Assembly: GCA_027559495.1 (NCBI GenBank) | Contig: JAMXSV010000024.1 | Span: 310,001-374,000, forward strand | Direction: 5' to 3' | DNA from: Aurifilum marmelostoma | Lineage: Eukaryota; Ascomycota; Sordariomycetes; Diaporthales; Cryphonectriaceae | Length of the DNA: 64,000 nt | In this document: positions 23,585-35,887 of the stretch, in pieces | How the letters are laid out: every line of letters starts with the position of its first letter | Position numbering within the stretch: the first letter of the stretch is position 1 | Notes under the pieces: model-generated | What the model was told of the DNA's origin: nothing | The model's database searches: none | What the model saw: only the letters and a program-made list of their open reading frames with translations | Translations under genes and position numbers: made by a program

Positions 23585-24489
23585 CTAGCCGGCGTCCTCA
23601 GTTATTCTATTTACGACGAGTAATGCCACACACGTGGCAAAGATACAAGTTGACACGACCCCCATGATCTGTACAAGATGTCAGTCTCAGACGTGCGCGT
23701 GCGGAGAGAATGAAAAGAGAACGGGGTATACTCACGAGCTGTGTCTTGATGCCCGTCTGGACAATGGCCACCTTTCTGCTGTACTTGTTCACCGTCTCTG
23801 TCCACCAGCAAGAAAAGATACCACAGAGTCAGCCGAAGAAAGAAGGGGCACAGTTATAGTTTACAACGAAAAAAAGAAAGAAAAGAAAAAGAAAAGAAAA
23901 AGAAAGAAAGAAAAAAGGCAACTCACGGATATAATTGCCCAGCCCGACAAGCAGACAGGCCACACTCAGGAGCCAGAACACGACGCCCAGGGGCTGAGCC
24001 ATGGCGAGCTCGGCGGCGCTGGGCTTGCTCTTGAGGTGGAAGGACAGGACGATGGCGACGGCGACGACGGCCATGTAGATGCTGAGGCGGAGGTAGGAGA
24101 GGAAGGTGCGCTCGTTGGCGCAGTGGTCCCTGGCGTCGGAGGTCTGGTTCTCGAAGAGGAGGGGGGCCGAAGAGGGCGGGCCAGAGGAAGAAGGGGGATG
24201 CGGGGCCGCAGAGGGATAGCTCGTCGTGGAGGTCATCGCTGGGGGGGTGGGGGGTGGTCAGTGGGGGGAGACGGTGGTTGAGGTAAGGTAGAGAGAGAGA
24301 GAGTGTGTGTGTGTGTGTGTGTGTGTGGTATTGGGGGGGGGGGGGGGGGAGTTGTCGAGTGTGAACATACTAGTATCCCGAGTCGAATAGCTCGTCGACC
24401 TCGACGGGCTGGCGCAGGCTGGTGACGATGGGAACACAGCAGCTCACGGCGTGGAACGAGCCGTCCTCCTCGTCGCGGATCTCGGCCAT
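23585..24489 (-). CDS. DUF202 small membrane protein, N-terminus disturbed by a G/C run
   Basis: Membrane protein of the DUF202 family; some members belong to vacuolar polyphosphate machinery, but the role here is unknown. The core reads F-E-N-Q-T-S-D-A-R-D-H-C-A-N-E-R-T-F-L-S, followed by three membrane segments (MAVVAVAIVLSFHL, GVVFWLLSVACLLVGLG and VVSTCIFATCVALLVV). Certain exons: down to 23927, 23797-23736, 23668-23585. An upstream exon (24489-24371, starting M-A-E-I-R-D-E-E-D) joins through a good intron (24239-24370, GTATGT...CCCCAG). The spliced frame then misses the DUF202 frame by one base unless one G is removed from the G6 run at 24161-24166, which gives 191 aa. Otherwise translation would begin at the ATG at 24236 (151 aa) and the upstream reading frame would be a 39-codon uORF. 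GC3 favours the first reading. Confidence 0.72.
24303..24349. repeat. GT repeat plus G17 run inside a DUF202 intron
   Basis: A GT dinucleotide run (24303-24327) and a 17-base G run (24333-24349) lie within the first intron of the DUF202 gene; on the coding strand these are AC and C runs close to the acceptor. Confidence 0.9.
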
Positions 24490-24597
24490 TGCTGGTTTAT
24501 TTATATATTTCTCCTTCACTCAATCTCTCTCTCTCTATTCTCGTGTGTCTTTTTTTGCAAGAGACACTCCAGCAGCGGGAGTGATTGGGTCAACGTC

Positions 24598-24604
<7 letters not shown>

Positions 24605-24640
<36 letters not shown>
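24605..24640. repeat. CT dinucleotide microsatellite
   Basis: Eighteen CT copies upstream of the DUF202 gene; the same dinucleotide recurs in several promoters and introns of this window. Confidence 0.95.
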
Positions 24641-24642
<2 letters not shown>

Positions 24643-26962
24643 CTTGAAGTGAGAGGCAGAGAGTATGATGTTCAGAAAGACAGAGACCAAGTGGATACAA
24701 GATCGACGACTCTATAATAGCGCCAGAGCCTCAGATCGAGCCCACAGGAAGGAGGACCCCGTTCGTTGCTTCGGTTTAAAATAAATAAATAAAAAAATCT
24801 GGGGTGAGCTCGCAAGGATTCGTTCGACCCGGAAGAGGATTCAAGTATGATGTACGTGTTGTATACATATAAGAGAGCCGCTCATCATCTGCTTGTCTCA
24901 CGTCATGGGTGTACTGTTTTCTCTCAACGGGACAATCAAGAGGAGAAAGAAGAGATGGGGAGAGAGAGAGAGAGGAGCCCGCGTGATGATTCCCTCTATA
25001 TGCATCATAGAGTTGTCCGATGCGCTGGCTCTCCGCCCAGCAGCAGCAGCCGCCCGGGCCAAATGTATAAGAGAGAGGGAGACAAGAGAGAAAAGGTGAC
25101 GCCGGGGCGGGCTTCGGCCGGGTCTCGGTCGGCCTCGTCTTTTTCCCTGGCGCAGCATTGGTCCCCGGAGAACCAAGGTTGACCCTATCAGAGGATGAGT
25201 ATTTATGGGGAACTGGCCACCAAGAGATCTAGATCCTGTCATCCTCGTGTCGGGGGTTTCTTGTCTCGACGGATGGATGGTTCACTGAGATCTTCATCTT
25301 CTGGACAGAGTCGAGGTTCCTCGCGAGGCTGAATGAAATGATGTCACTGGGAAATGATACATACTGTGCCTGTCTGGGAAACGGCCCTGGCATGGCTTGG
25401 GCGGTCCTGGTTGGTCAATTGGGGGGGGTGAGGGCTGATGGCGTGCTTGCGGGTGGGAATGGGCTCTCTCTCTCTCTCTCTCTCTCGGGGTGCGCTGTGC
25501 TATAGGACCTGGTGTAAGGGTTGTGATATGCTCCGAGGTGTGGCATCCCATCCCATCGTGCACCAGCCAGCTCTATCGGCCCCGTTTCTCTGGTGCCGCT
25601 GCTGTGCCGCGCCCTGCCTTTTCCCGACGGCCCGCTTCCTCAAGCATACATACCCACACACTCGCTTGCTCTTTTTGCTCACAAGGCATTTATTTGTCTC
25701 GACCTCACCTCATATCATTCCATGATAAATGATGGATGCATGTACAGGATGGATTGATGAATATCCCATGGTTCAATCCACCATCAAGTCGGCTCAGCTC
25801 AGCCTCCGATATATTACAACGGAATATATAAATCTACAGTTATCTGCCCTCTTCTAGGTTTACTTTCTTCTTTCTCTCTCTTGCCCTCCCAACTCTGCTG
25901 TGCCCCTCACTGTACAGGTGTACAAGATTCTTACGACCGTGAGGCATGACGGTGTTGAGGATGGTTGTTCAAGCATCCCAGCAAAGAGCATCTGAAAGAG
26001 ATATAAACACACACACGACGATTATATCCAGGATGCTTGTCAGGACCAAGCTGGTCTGCCATGGACAGGAAGTCTCTGGATGACTGTTCTCTTTGATGCT
26101 CTGGAGTCTAGATCAATGACATGACGAGCTGGCTAATAGACGAGTCTCTTTCAATCGTCTTGTTCTTCTTCTCTTCTCCTCCTCTTCAAGGGGCCCTCCC
26201 CATTCCTCTTCCCCCTACTCAACTCAGGTCCTAGGCTAGAAGGCTAGAACCCGACATGGCTTGCTTAGACCATCTTTTTTTTTTTTTCCTTTCTTTTTTT
26301 CTTCTAAAGCCTCCCGCTGCCCTTGTATGGCTCCACCCTCTTACGGCAACGCAAGAGTCATCCATCAGCCCGTTCCAGGCGCCTCCTCTGCCTATCTCTC
26401 TCTCTCTCTCTCTCTCTTCCTGAACCCTTACTCCGGCTGAATTTCCTGTTATGTATGCATATGACCTTGTGGTCTGGCCTGATGATTGACAAACTTTTTT
26501 TTTCTTTTTTTTCCATATCTGAATTTATAAACTGGGCAAGGTGATTGATGGATTGTGAGTGACCATACTTGACCAAACTCTTCCCCTCTGTGCCTTTTTT
26601 TATTATGATTATATCTAGCAGCCAGTGCTTGAGTCAACCCCACGTTTTTATCTAGTGTGATGTGCTAGTTTTGAGCACACACCCTGACCACATCGTCATA
26701 TATTTACATATCCGGATTCTCATTTATATACATATTGGCTTGTTTCGACAAAAACATCCACGCTCTCTTGGTGGCAAATACCAGCAGGGACCGAGGAAAA
26801 ACAAGGCGGTGGAGATCATTCCCAGAAAGGAGAAGAAGAAAGAAACAGGAAAGGAGAGAGGCGGGAGGATATCAAAAGGTCATGAGCAAAGTGGCTGGTT
26901 GGCTTCGAGACATCATCATCATCATCTCGTGAACAGGAGGAAGAAGCCATTGCCTCTTGAGA

Positions 26963-26966
<4 letters not shown>

Positions 26967-27001
<35 letters not shown>
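26967..27001. repeat. GA microsatellite in the MATE leader
   Basis: About seventeen GA copies ending 47 bp before the MATE start codon, so probably within its 5' UTR. Confidence 0.9.
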
Positions 27002-27004
<3 letters not shown>

Positions 27005-27048
27005 TGGGCAGAGGGACGGACAACCCACCACCACCACCATCACCAGCC

Positions 27049-29237
27049 ATGTCAGGCACCAGACCAAGGTCCATCTCCGCCGCCCGCAGGAGGCCAGGCT
27101 CGCCCGCCCTCTCGGCCCGCGACCACCTCGCCTCCTCGCTCGCCGCCTCCTTCCAGCCCGGCTCTCCCATCGCCCAGGAATCCCTGGCCCGCGATCTCGC
27201 CGAGGAGGAGGAGCAGGACTACGGCGAGACCCCCTTTGACGACGACGCCTCGGACGTCGACTACTTCCCCGGCGCCCCCCGGGCGAGGAGCCCGTCGTCA
27301 TGTACAGGCGGCCCAGCGGCGTGGCCTACGGCACCACGCGCCCCGTCGTCGGCCCCCGCCCCTTTGACGACCCCGTGCTCACCCGCGGCGAGTGGGCCCA
27401 GTCGCGCAGCGAGGAGCTGAGCCTGCTGCGGGACAACCACATCCTGCCCCCCAAGCACCCCGTCCCGGACCACGAGTCCGCCCTGCGCCGCCTGTACAAG
27501 AGGCTCTTCTCCACAAAGGTGCCCCTGGCGCCTGACGACGACGGGGACAGCGGGAGCGTCCGCCACGGCGCGGGGTCGCCGCAGCTGTCCCGCGTGCCCT
27601 CCGAGCAGACCCCGCTGCTGCTACCGCCGGGAGGCCGTGGCGAGAACGGGCTCGAGGAGGAGGCGGCGGCCGAGGAGCTCGACGAGCAGTGGGAGGCGGC
27701 GGTGTCGGCGGGCCAGATCAAGACGACGTGGCAGCGCGAGGCCAAGACCATCGCCGTGTACTCGCGGTCGCTCATCGTCACCTTTATGCTGCAGTACTCG
27801 ATCAACGTGGCCAGCATCTTTGCCGTCGGCCACATCGGCAAGATTGAACTGGGCGCCATCAGCTGTGAGTCTCTCCGTCTCTCTGTATCCCTCTCTCCCT
27901 CTCACTCTTACACACACAAAACTGACAGCCCACCACCCACCCTCCAAGTGGCCACCATGACAGCCAACATCACCTGCTCGGCCCCCTTCCAGGGCCTGGC
28001 CACCTCCCTCGACACCCTCTGCGCCCAGGCCTACGGCTCCGGCCACAAGCACCTCGTCGGCCTGCAGGTCCAGCGCATGGTGTGCTTCCTCCTCCTCCTC
28101 TGCCTCCCGCTCGCGGCGCTCTGGCTCAACGCGACCGCGCTCCTCGCCCGGCTGATCCCCGAGCGCCGCACCGCCGAGCTGGCGGGCCAGTACCTGGCCG
28201 TCTACCTGCTCGGCGTGCCCGCCTTTGTCGTCTTCGAGGGCGGCAAGCGCTTCGTCCAGGCGCAGGGCCTGTTCCAGGCCACCACGTACGTGCTCCTCGT
28301 CGCCGCGCCCCTCAACGTCTTCCTCAACTGGTTCTTCGTCTGGCGCCTCGGGTGGGGGTTCGTCGGCGCCCCCGTGTCGGTGGTCATCACGCAGAACCTG
28401 CTCCCCGTGCTCCTGGTCGGCTACGTCTGCCTCGTCGATGGCCGCCAGTGCTGGGGCGGGCTCAGCCGCCGCGCCCTGCACAACTGGGGGCCCATGATCC
28501 GGCTCAGCATCCCCGGCATGATCATGGTCGAGGCCGAGTGGTTCGCCTTTGAGGTCCTGACCCTCGCCACCGGCCGCCTGGGGAGCACCTACCTCGCCAC
28601 CCAGTCCATCCTCATGACCGTCACCTCGACCACCTTCCAGATCCCCTTCCCCATCGCCATCGCCTCCTCCACCCGCGTCGCCAACCTCATCGGCGCGGGG
28701 CTCGTCGACGCCGCCCGCACCTGCGCCCGCGTCGCCTTCTGGGCCGGCGTCGCCGTCGGCATCCTCAACGTCACCCTGCTCGCCGTCCTGCGCCGCCAGC
28801 TCGGCTCCCTCTTCACCTCCGACCCGGACGTCATCAACCTCGTCGCCGCCGTCATGCCCGTCTGCGCCGTCATGCAGTTTGTCGACTGTCTCGCCGCCAT
28901 CAGCCACGGCCTGCTCAGGGGTACGGGCAAGCAGGAGTTTGGAGGCTACGCTAACCTCGTGTGTTATTACGTGGTTGCCTTGCCTCTGGCCTTTGGCACG
29001 GCTTTCGGTCTCGGCTGGAAGCTGTATGGGTTGTGGTTTGGTATCAGTGTTGGGTTGACCCTGTGAGTCTTGTCTTTGTTGAGCCCTCTCTCTCTCTCTC
29101 TCTGAAGGTAAACCACACCGCTGACTTACTCTTCTTCCTCAAACCTCAGTGTATCAGTAGTCGAGTTCCTCTATCTCTACCGGTCCGACTGGGACAAGTC
29201 CGTAAGGGACGCCGCCCGCCGAAATGCCAGTGCTTGA
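27049..29237 (+). CDS. MATE family efflux transporter (Erc1-like)
   Basis: Cation-coupled multidrug/metabolite exporter with twelve expected membrane helices; the yeast relative Erc1 confers ethionine resistance. A long hydrophilic N-terminus (about 230 residues, acidic) precedes helix 1 (LIVTFMLQYSINVASIFAVG). MatE repeats follow: G-L-A-T-S-L-D-T-L-C-A-Q-A-Y-G-S-G is the classic signature after helix 2, and the second repeat carries F-E-V-L-T-L-A-T-G-R-L-G. Exons 27049-27864, 27949-29062, 29150-29237 with GTGAGT donors. Summed length is 2018 nt, one short of a multiple of three: the frame changes at a C6 run (27275-27280), and adding one C gives A-P-P-G-E-E-P-V-V and 672 aa. Without that, only an ATG at 27300 would start the transporter frame. 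Very C-rich third positions. Confidence 0.9.
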
Positions 29238-30002
29238 TAGGAGAGTGCACTCTTTTGGGCACATGTCGCCAGATACAAAGGGACGACAGGAAGCAGGCGT
29301 AATATTGGTCATGCTGGTTGTTCTTTTTTTTTTTTTTTTTTTCTCTATCTAGACATGACTTTCCGTTCCTCGTCTTCCTTTGCATCCCCTTTCTTGCTCC
29401 AGAGCTTGCCCTCCTCCTGTCTAGTCCGCTTCATGTTCACAGCGACGTCTTTCAAGATTCTTGTTCCAACGTTATGATAGAGAAGAAAAAGACTTGATGC
29501 CTTCTCTATACTAAAGCTGTGTATTTATACCATGCCCAATCATGTATTCATAATAAATAGAGCATATCTTATTTTGTCAAGTCATTATATGAATTTCGTT
29601 TTCTCTATGTTACTCTGCCCTGGCCACCAGCAACGTATGCTCTCTTTCTCTCCAGCAACCTCCTTCCATTTTCCGCCGTCCCATCCTCGAGTGGTTTTCA
29701 TTCCCTTCTCACACATTCATGTCCACCGCTGCCAGACCTAGGCTCTTCTTCACCATGTCCTACCCTCCCTTCCTCCTTCTACTCCTCAACCAAACTCTCA
29801 CCTTCTTTCCTGACTTGGGGACCTCACCTCGCCCTCTTGTTTTCTGGCACCTGAACAAGCTCAAATTTTGTATGTAGGAAAAAAGGGAAAGAAAAAAAAA
29901 TAAAAGGAGAAAATGTGCCATTGCTGGCAAAGTCCGGCTCAAAAAGATACACAAAAAAGGAACAAAAAAAGAAAAAGGGGGTTGGTGTCTTATGACAGGA
30001 CA

Positions 30003-30037
<35 letters not shown>

Positions 30038-30638
30038 CGGGCGCGGCACACGCCAGAGAACAAACGATAGAAACGCGCAAAAATGCCGTTAGACCAACGC
30101 CCAGCTCCTGCCAGGAGATCCCGAACCTTGGGATGATATGAGGCAACATAAAAACAAACTTTGTCGGGCAACCGTGGCAGACCCCGTACGAACGTATGCA
30201 GCTGAGCAGACAGGTCCAATCTCGGCCGGTTTCCATTGTATTTGGTGTGTGAGTATGTGTGCGTGTTGGCATTTTGTCATGGTCTCGAGGTGAGTGGGTA
30301 TATGTTGTTTCCCAAGACGTCGTCCAGAAGAAGAAAAAAAAAAGAGGAACAAGAAAAACGCAGATGCCAACGCAATGTCGTAAAGCAGTCGACCATGTCC
30401 ACCTCCTCTCTCTCTCTCTCTCTCTCTCCACACAGTATATGTAACAGTCGGTACGAGCTTCCTCGAGGTCTGAAGCATTAATAGTCACACAGGTAATATT
30501 ATAACAGTTTCGTTTTGAATTTTCTTCTTGTTTCGGTTGGAAAAAGTATTGTTCGCTATCATCATCTTTTTTTGGTTGTTTGGGTCTTGGAGGATAAAAA
30601 CGTAAGTAATATAAGGTCTAGGGCTCGAATAAAGTAGA
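29238..30638. other. Convergent intergenic region with long A/T runs
   Basis: 1.4 kb between the stop codons of the MATE and CAX genes. Contains a T run near 29323-29342, an A32 run (30004-30035), a CT run (about 30406-30428) and AATAAA-like signals near 29551-29557. No coding signal. Confidence 0.6.
30004..30035. repeat. A32 homopolymer
   Basis: Uninterrupted run of about 32 A between two convergent genes. No ORF, target-site duplication or other retroposon mark was seen beside it. Confidence 0.9.
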
Positions 30639-32571
30639 TCAAGCGGCGGGCTCGGAGACGGGGTAGACTAAGAGAAAAAAAAAAAAAAGGGTCTTGTCAG
30701 CTCATATTTTCTTCAAAACATGGAAAAAAAAAAAAAAGAAAAAAAAAAAAAAAAAAAAAAAGGAAAGGCAAGGAAGGAGAGGAGGGGGAGGAAAAAAAAA
30801 GGCTCCTGCTTATTAAAGACTTACACCATGAGCACACGGCTATTATGAGGTACAGACACATCAGCAGCATCCCCTCGAGCCAGTGGCTCTTGCCGTCGCC
30901 GATGAGGTAGTTGACGAGCAGGACGGAGACGAAGAGGATGGCGACCTGGAAGATGTCGAAGCTGAGGTTCATGTCGTCCAGGCCCATGCCCCAGCCGATG
31001 ACGACGAGGAGGGGGATGATGAAGAGGGCGACCTGCATGCTGGAGCCGACGGCGACGCCGATGGCGAGGTCCATCTTGTCCTTGATGGCGACGGTGACGG
31101 CGGTGGCGTGCTCGGCGGCGTTGCCGACGATGGGCAGCAGGATCAGGCCGAGGAACTCCTGGCTGATGCCGCCCGAGGTGGTGACGTAGTTGATGCTGTC
31201 GACGAGGAACTCGGCGCAGAAGGCGATGAGGACGGTGGAGCCGACCAGGGTGCCCATGGCGACGGGGAAGGAGAGCTGGGGGTCCTCGCCCTCGTCCTCG
31301 TCGTCCTCGGAGGGGTCCTCGCGGACGACCTTGCGCAGCTTCTCGCTGTTGCTGGCGCCCTCGTCGCTGTGGCCGGGGAGGGTCATCATGCCGGCGGGGC
31401 CGACCATGCCGTGCTTGATGGCGTGGGCGCCGAGCGAGTTCTTGCTGGGCCGCATGGGCACCTTCTGGCTCTCCTGGGAGAAGACCTCGTGGTGCGTCTT
31501 GAGCTGGAAGTACAGGTAGGCGGCGTAGACGACGAGGAGGATGACGGCGGTGCCGTGGGAGAGCTGGGCCGTGTACGAGTCGTTGAGGGTGGTCTGCTCG
31601 TCGAAGACGGTGGGGATGATGATGCCGGCGATGGCGAGGGCCAGCAGGGAGGCGGCGGTCTGGGCGACGGTGGTGTTGAAGAACTGCTCCTGGCGGCGCA
31701 GGCCGCCGAAGAAGAAGCACATGCCCATGACGAGCAGCAGGTTGGACAGGATGCTGCCGATCAGGGAGGTCTGCACGATGACGATCTCGCCCTTGATGAG
31801 GGCGATGATGGCGACGATGAGCTCGACGGCGTTGCCGAACGAGGCGTTGAGCAGGCCGCCGAGGGTCTCGCCGGTGCGCAGGGCGATCTCCTCGGTGGCG
31901 AAGCTCAGCATGGCGGCGAGGGGGATGATGGCGACAAAGTTGACGACGAAGATGGCGTACTGGTTCATGTTGGGGACGGCGCCGAGGGCGATGCCGACGG
32001 GGGCGGCGATGAGCAGGACGTTGATCCACGAGTTCAGCAGGGTGCGCTGCAGCTGGTTGGCGACGGTGAAGGGCTCCTTGGGGGTGAGGTTCTTGAACAT
32101 GCGGTGCTCCTTCTTGGGGGGCTTGTCGTCGGCCCCGCGCTCGCTGTTCTTTGCCGACGAGGTGGCCCGGTCGGCGGTGGCCCTCTTGCGCAGCTGGCCG
32201 CCGTCGACTGCCGAGGAATCGCCCGTGTTCTGGGAGGGGACGACGGTCTCGCCTTTGCTGTCGACACGCTCGGCACGGTCGCCATCCTCGCGGTCCCGGC
32301 TCGGCCTGTCGGCGTGGTCGGCGGTCACGTCGCCGTTTGTGGAGCGGGCGGGTGCGGTGTGGACCTGTTCTATGGGAGAGCCGTCACCGTCGGCGTCTGG
32401 ATTGCTCGTCCTCTGGGCCTCGGCGTCCCAGGTCTGGCTGCGCCCGTGGCCCTTTGCCCAGACATGACGAAACGGATTCCACCGGTCGCTAGCTAGTGTC
32501 GTCTCCCTCCGGCTGACGGCATGGGCCCTCCGCTTGATCTGGAAAGCATTGACTGAGTTGACGCGCTCCAT
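30639..32571 (-). CDS. Vacuolar Ca2+/H+ exchanger (CAX/Vcx1 family)
   Basis: Moves cytosolic calcium into the vacuole in exchange for protons. 591 aa with about 11 membrane helices. The two alpha repeats are clear: G-N-A-V-E-L-I-V-A-I-I-A-L in the first half and G-N-A-A-E-H-A-T-A-V-T-V-A-I in the second, followed by G-V-A-V-G-S-S-M-Q-V-A-L. An acidic loop (S-E-D-D-E-D-E-G-E-D) separates the halves. The first 150 residues are hydrophilic and Arg/Asp-rich. Exon 1 is 32571-30825; a 157-nt intron (GTAAGT...CTTAG) full of T runs on the coding strand leads to a last exon of only 29 nt (30667-30639) ending Y-P-V-S-E-P-A-A. The ATG at 32571 is the first in frame. The member cannot be pinned to Vcx1 alone. 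Confidence 0.9.
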
Positions 32572-33529
32572 GTTAGTATGCACGGCGGATCGATGGTGGT
32601 CGAGACAACAGGCCGCCCAGCAAAGCGTGTCCTGGATGGGTCGACAGGTGGAACGATGTGATCAGAAAGAAAGGGCGAGAGAGAGAGAGAGAGGGAGGGA
32701 GAGGAGGGAGGGAGGGGTCTGTGGGTGTGACACGCGTCCGCGACACCAATCTCCCGGCACGCTGGCCTCCACGAGAGGAAGAACGTAGGAGGAACAAGAG
32801 GATGGAAGGAAGAGAGAGAGAGTGCGAGAGAGACCTCAACAAGAGCAGCAACAGTACATTGTCACTCAGGAAGGAGGGCAAAGATGGATGGGAGAAACAG
32901 AACAGAACAGAATAGTCTGGTGGGAGGTTCAAACAGGCAAGGATCAGGAAGGAGGGACAAGAAACTGAATGATGGATGACGCCGACCACAGAAGGCTAGC
33001 CAGATAAGAGAAGGGCAAGAAATGGTGCGCGTGTTTGTTGTGTGTGTGTGTGTGTCAAGAGTAGAGAGGAAAAGCAGAGACAAGCAAGTCAGGCTAGTGA
33101 AGAAGGGGAAACAGGATGATGAGTAGTGGGAGAAAGGGCGGGCGCGGGCGGAAGGGAAGTTCCTGCCCATAAAAATTGGAGCAGTCATCGCCCCATGCCG
33201 GATGCGGACGCGGATGCGATAGCGTGCAATGTGGTAATGTTAAGAGATTGAATGGAAGAAAATAAAAAAAAAATTAAAAAAATAAAAGAAAAAGAAAAAG
33301 GGAGAAAAAAAAAGGAAGGGGAACATAATAGGCAACAGGGGGGGGGGGGTGGGAGGGAGTCAGAGGAGTGGTGCCCAGCTTGTGAGATCAGACGTCTAGT
33401 CAGATCCCTCCCTGCACATGGCGTTCTCTCGCTGATGGACTTGGCCTTGCTCGGGATCAATTGCCGTGAGAAATGGGGCATCAAGGTGCTGTGTTTCGTG
33501 TGCGTATAATGTGTGTATGTATGTGTGTC

Positions 33530-33560
<31 letters not shown>

Positions 33561-35887
33561 CGTATATTTGTTGATGAGGTAAGAGGGGAGGATATGGGAT
33601 AGGGGAAGGGCTGAGTATCCTCATGGCTGGCTTACATTGGTTTGATTGTGCTCGATCCATGGTCGAAATGGATGGCTATAGACGGATGGGAAACAAAGAG
33701 ACACCACACACAGAGAGAGAGAGAGAACACAGAGATGCGATCTCTATCTCTTTTGACGTATTGACTGGTCGATCGCAGTGTCTGGGTTCCCTGTCCTCTC
33801 TGTTGATCCACCCGATCTCGCTTTGATGGTCCGTAAATTTGGACCTGCGCCCCTGGACAGTCCTGTTCAGAGCCGAATTTCGTGTGTCAAAACCCCCCCC
33901 CTTTCGCTTGGGCGCTCCTGTCCTGGTCGGGCTGCTGCTGCTGCTGCTGGTGCTGCTTGCCGTTGGCCGGGCACGAGGCGCGAAATAAAAAAGGATGCTG
34001 ACGAGGTCTGCAGGGTGATGAAGGTGTCACTGTCTGTCTGGTTGGCTCTCCTTGACCGGCTCGATGTGGATGTGACTGGTGGTTAGCCGCAGTGACAGGT
34101 CAGGAGTGGCTGGTCGTCTCGACGCCCAACTGATTCCCAACGTGCTGGGAAAGACGACGGGTCGAGATACGTGTCGATTCACCCCAGAGGCTCAGTACTC
34201 GTCGGGCTCCGTCCGCGGTGGTTGGGGTCGCGCGATGCCGATACGGTCGGGTGGCCTGGCAAATAACTCTCGATGGTGTAAAGGCTGCTTGCTGCTGGTA
34301 GCCGCCTTGTCTTTGTCGAGAAGAGAGGGAGGGGAGGAGCAACCCAAATTTAAAATGAAGATGAGAAAAGAGAACAATAAACCCTGGCCAATTCAACCCC
34401 TGTGTGTGTGTGTGTGTGGGTGTGGGTTGGGTTGGGTTGTACGTGGTCTGGCCTTTGCTGGTGAGTTGGCAACGGTCGCTTCACCCCGATGCACTCACTC
34501 TCTGCTCACTCTCGCTCACGGCCGGCGGTGACGATACCAGCGATATCCTCTTGGGGGGAGGATAAAAAGAGCAGACTGTGAGTGTGTGTGTTGTGTGTGG
34601 TTGACGTGCGGATGGTCACTAACATACAAAAAAGAAGAGACAGACGGGAAGGGGAAATGTCAAGAACAAAATCATGGACCAAGTCGTCTTTTTGCGTGTG
34701 TGTGCTCCTTGAAATGAGAACCATTGCCAAGGCGCCATCTCTATCTGCTATGTATCTCATTCATAGTGGGCAGCCCTGAAGGCCTCCTACCTTGCGGTCA
34801 CTGCCAAGCCTTATCAGCCAGGGGCCCCCGGCTCTTACATAAGTACACCCCAGTCTGTAGGGGTGGTATACTTATAGTGGCAGAGTGGTGGAGAGGTCTC
34901 TGGGAATCCAGAGGGTGTCCCTTAAGAGGTCTCCGCCCCCCCCCCCCCCCACCAAAAATTACCCCTTTCGAATCAAACCGACGTGGCTCACCACATGTCC
35001 AATACCTCCCATCTTAGCAACCCTCACGACTTGCATGTGGTGGCATGACAGAGGATCGTTCGTTGACTGTTCGCCATGACCAGCCTACTGGCTGTGCCGC
35101 GACCACTGCTGCTGCGATGCTGGCCTATCGTCATTGTATATAAACAGGGCTCCGCCCTTTTTCCTTTTTTCCAATGTCGGTCGACAACAGGGCCCGAGCC
35201 GTCCACGCACGCGCCCCTGCATTGCCGCTCTGCATCCTCCCTACAGTGGCATAGCAGTAACCGCCCAGCACCACCCTGGGCCCCGCCCCCCACTTGGCTC
35301 TGTGTCTCTCGAGTGGGCTCTGCTTTATTCAACTTGGTGGTCACGATGATGACAGTGTCATTCTAGGCTCCCAAGACCTCAGGGAGCAGAGTGAAGACGT
35401 TGAAAAAGACACACAAAAAAAGAAAGAAAAAAAAAAGGAAGGGTATGATTCGCCAGGAATACGCCCAGAGGAATCGCCCTGCCGCCGACCGCTGTTGGTC
35501 TTAATATAGCTGCTGTAGTTGAGGGAAGACAACAAGGAAGGGGGGCGTGAGAACTTATAATGTATTTCTAGAAGAAAGAAAAAAAAAAGGATGAGAAAAC
35601 TGGATGTGCTTGCATGCTGCTACTCGCTTACTTTTTTCTAAAAGCAGGAGGAAGAGGAAGAAAAGGAAACAGGACCAAACCACCCCCACAAATCCTGCCA
35701 CCAGGACCAGGGCTGCATACAGAGTGTACTTGTACATACATACGTAAGTGCACATCTTAGCGATACAGCAACAACGCAATGCTCCGACGCTCTAATTTCC
35801 CAGCCCCCACCAGCACTCTGTCTCTCACAAGCCACACCCTCTCTCTCAAGAATGCATACATGCATGATATGATAATCATCATCATGA

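Larger units (their letters stand above)
24490..27048. other. Intergenic region upstream of the DUF202 and MATE genes
   Basis: 2.6 kb between divergently transcribed genes. Holds CT runs (24605-24640, 25466-25486, 26396-26416), A/T runs and a GA run (26967-27001) directly in the MATE 5' leader. Short open frames are low complexity. No gene supported. Confidence 0.6.

Noticed and set aside
27621..28907. Minus-strand open frame opposite the MATE gene
   Set aside because: Asp/Glu/Gly/His-rich shadow of a GC3-biased transporter exon.
30004..30035. A32 run considered as the tail of a retroposed element
   Set aside because: No upstream reverse-transcribed gene copy, ORF or target-site duplication was seen. 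The run lies between two convergent genes.
30883..32496. Plus-strand open frame of 537 codons opposite the CAX exchanger
   Set aside because: Shadow of the exchanger; composition is Asp/Gly/Val-rich with no membrane segments or domain.
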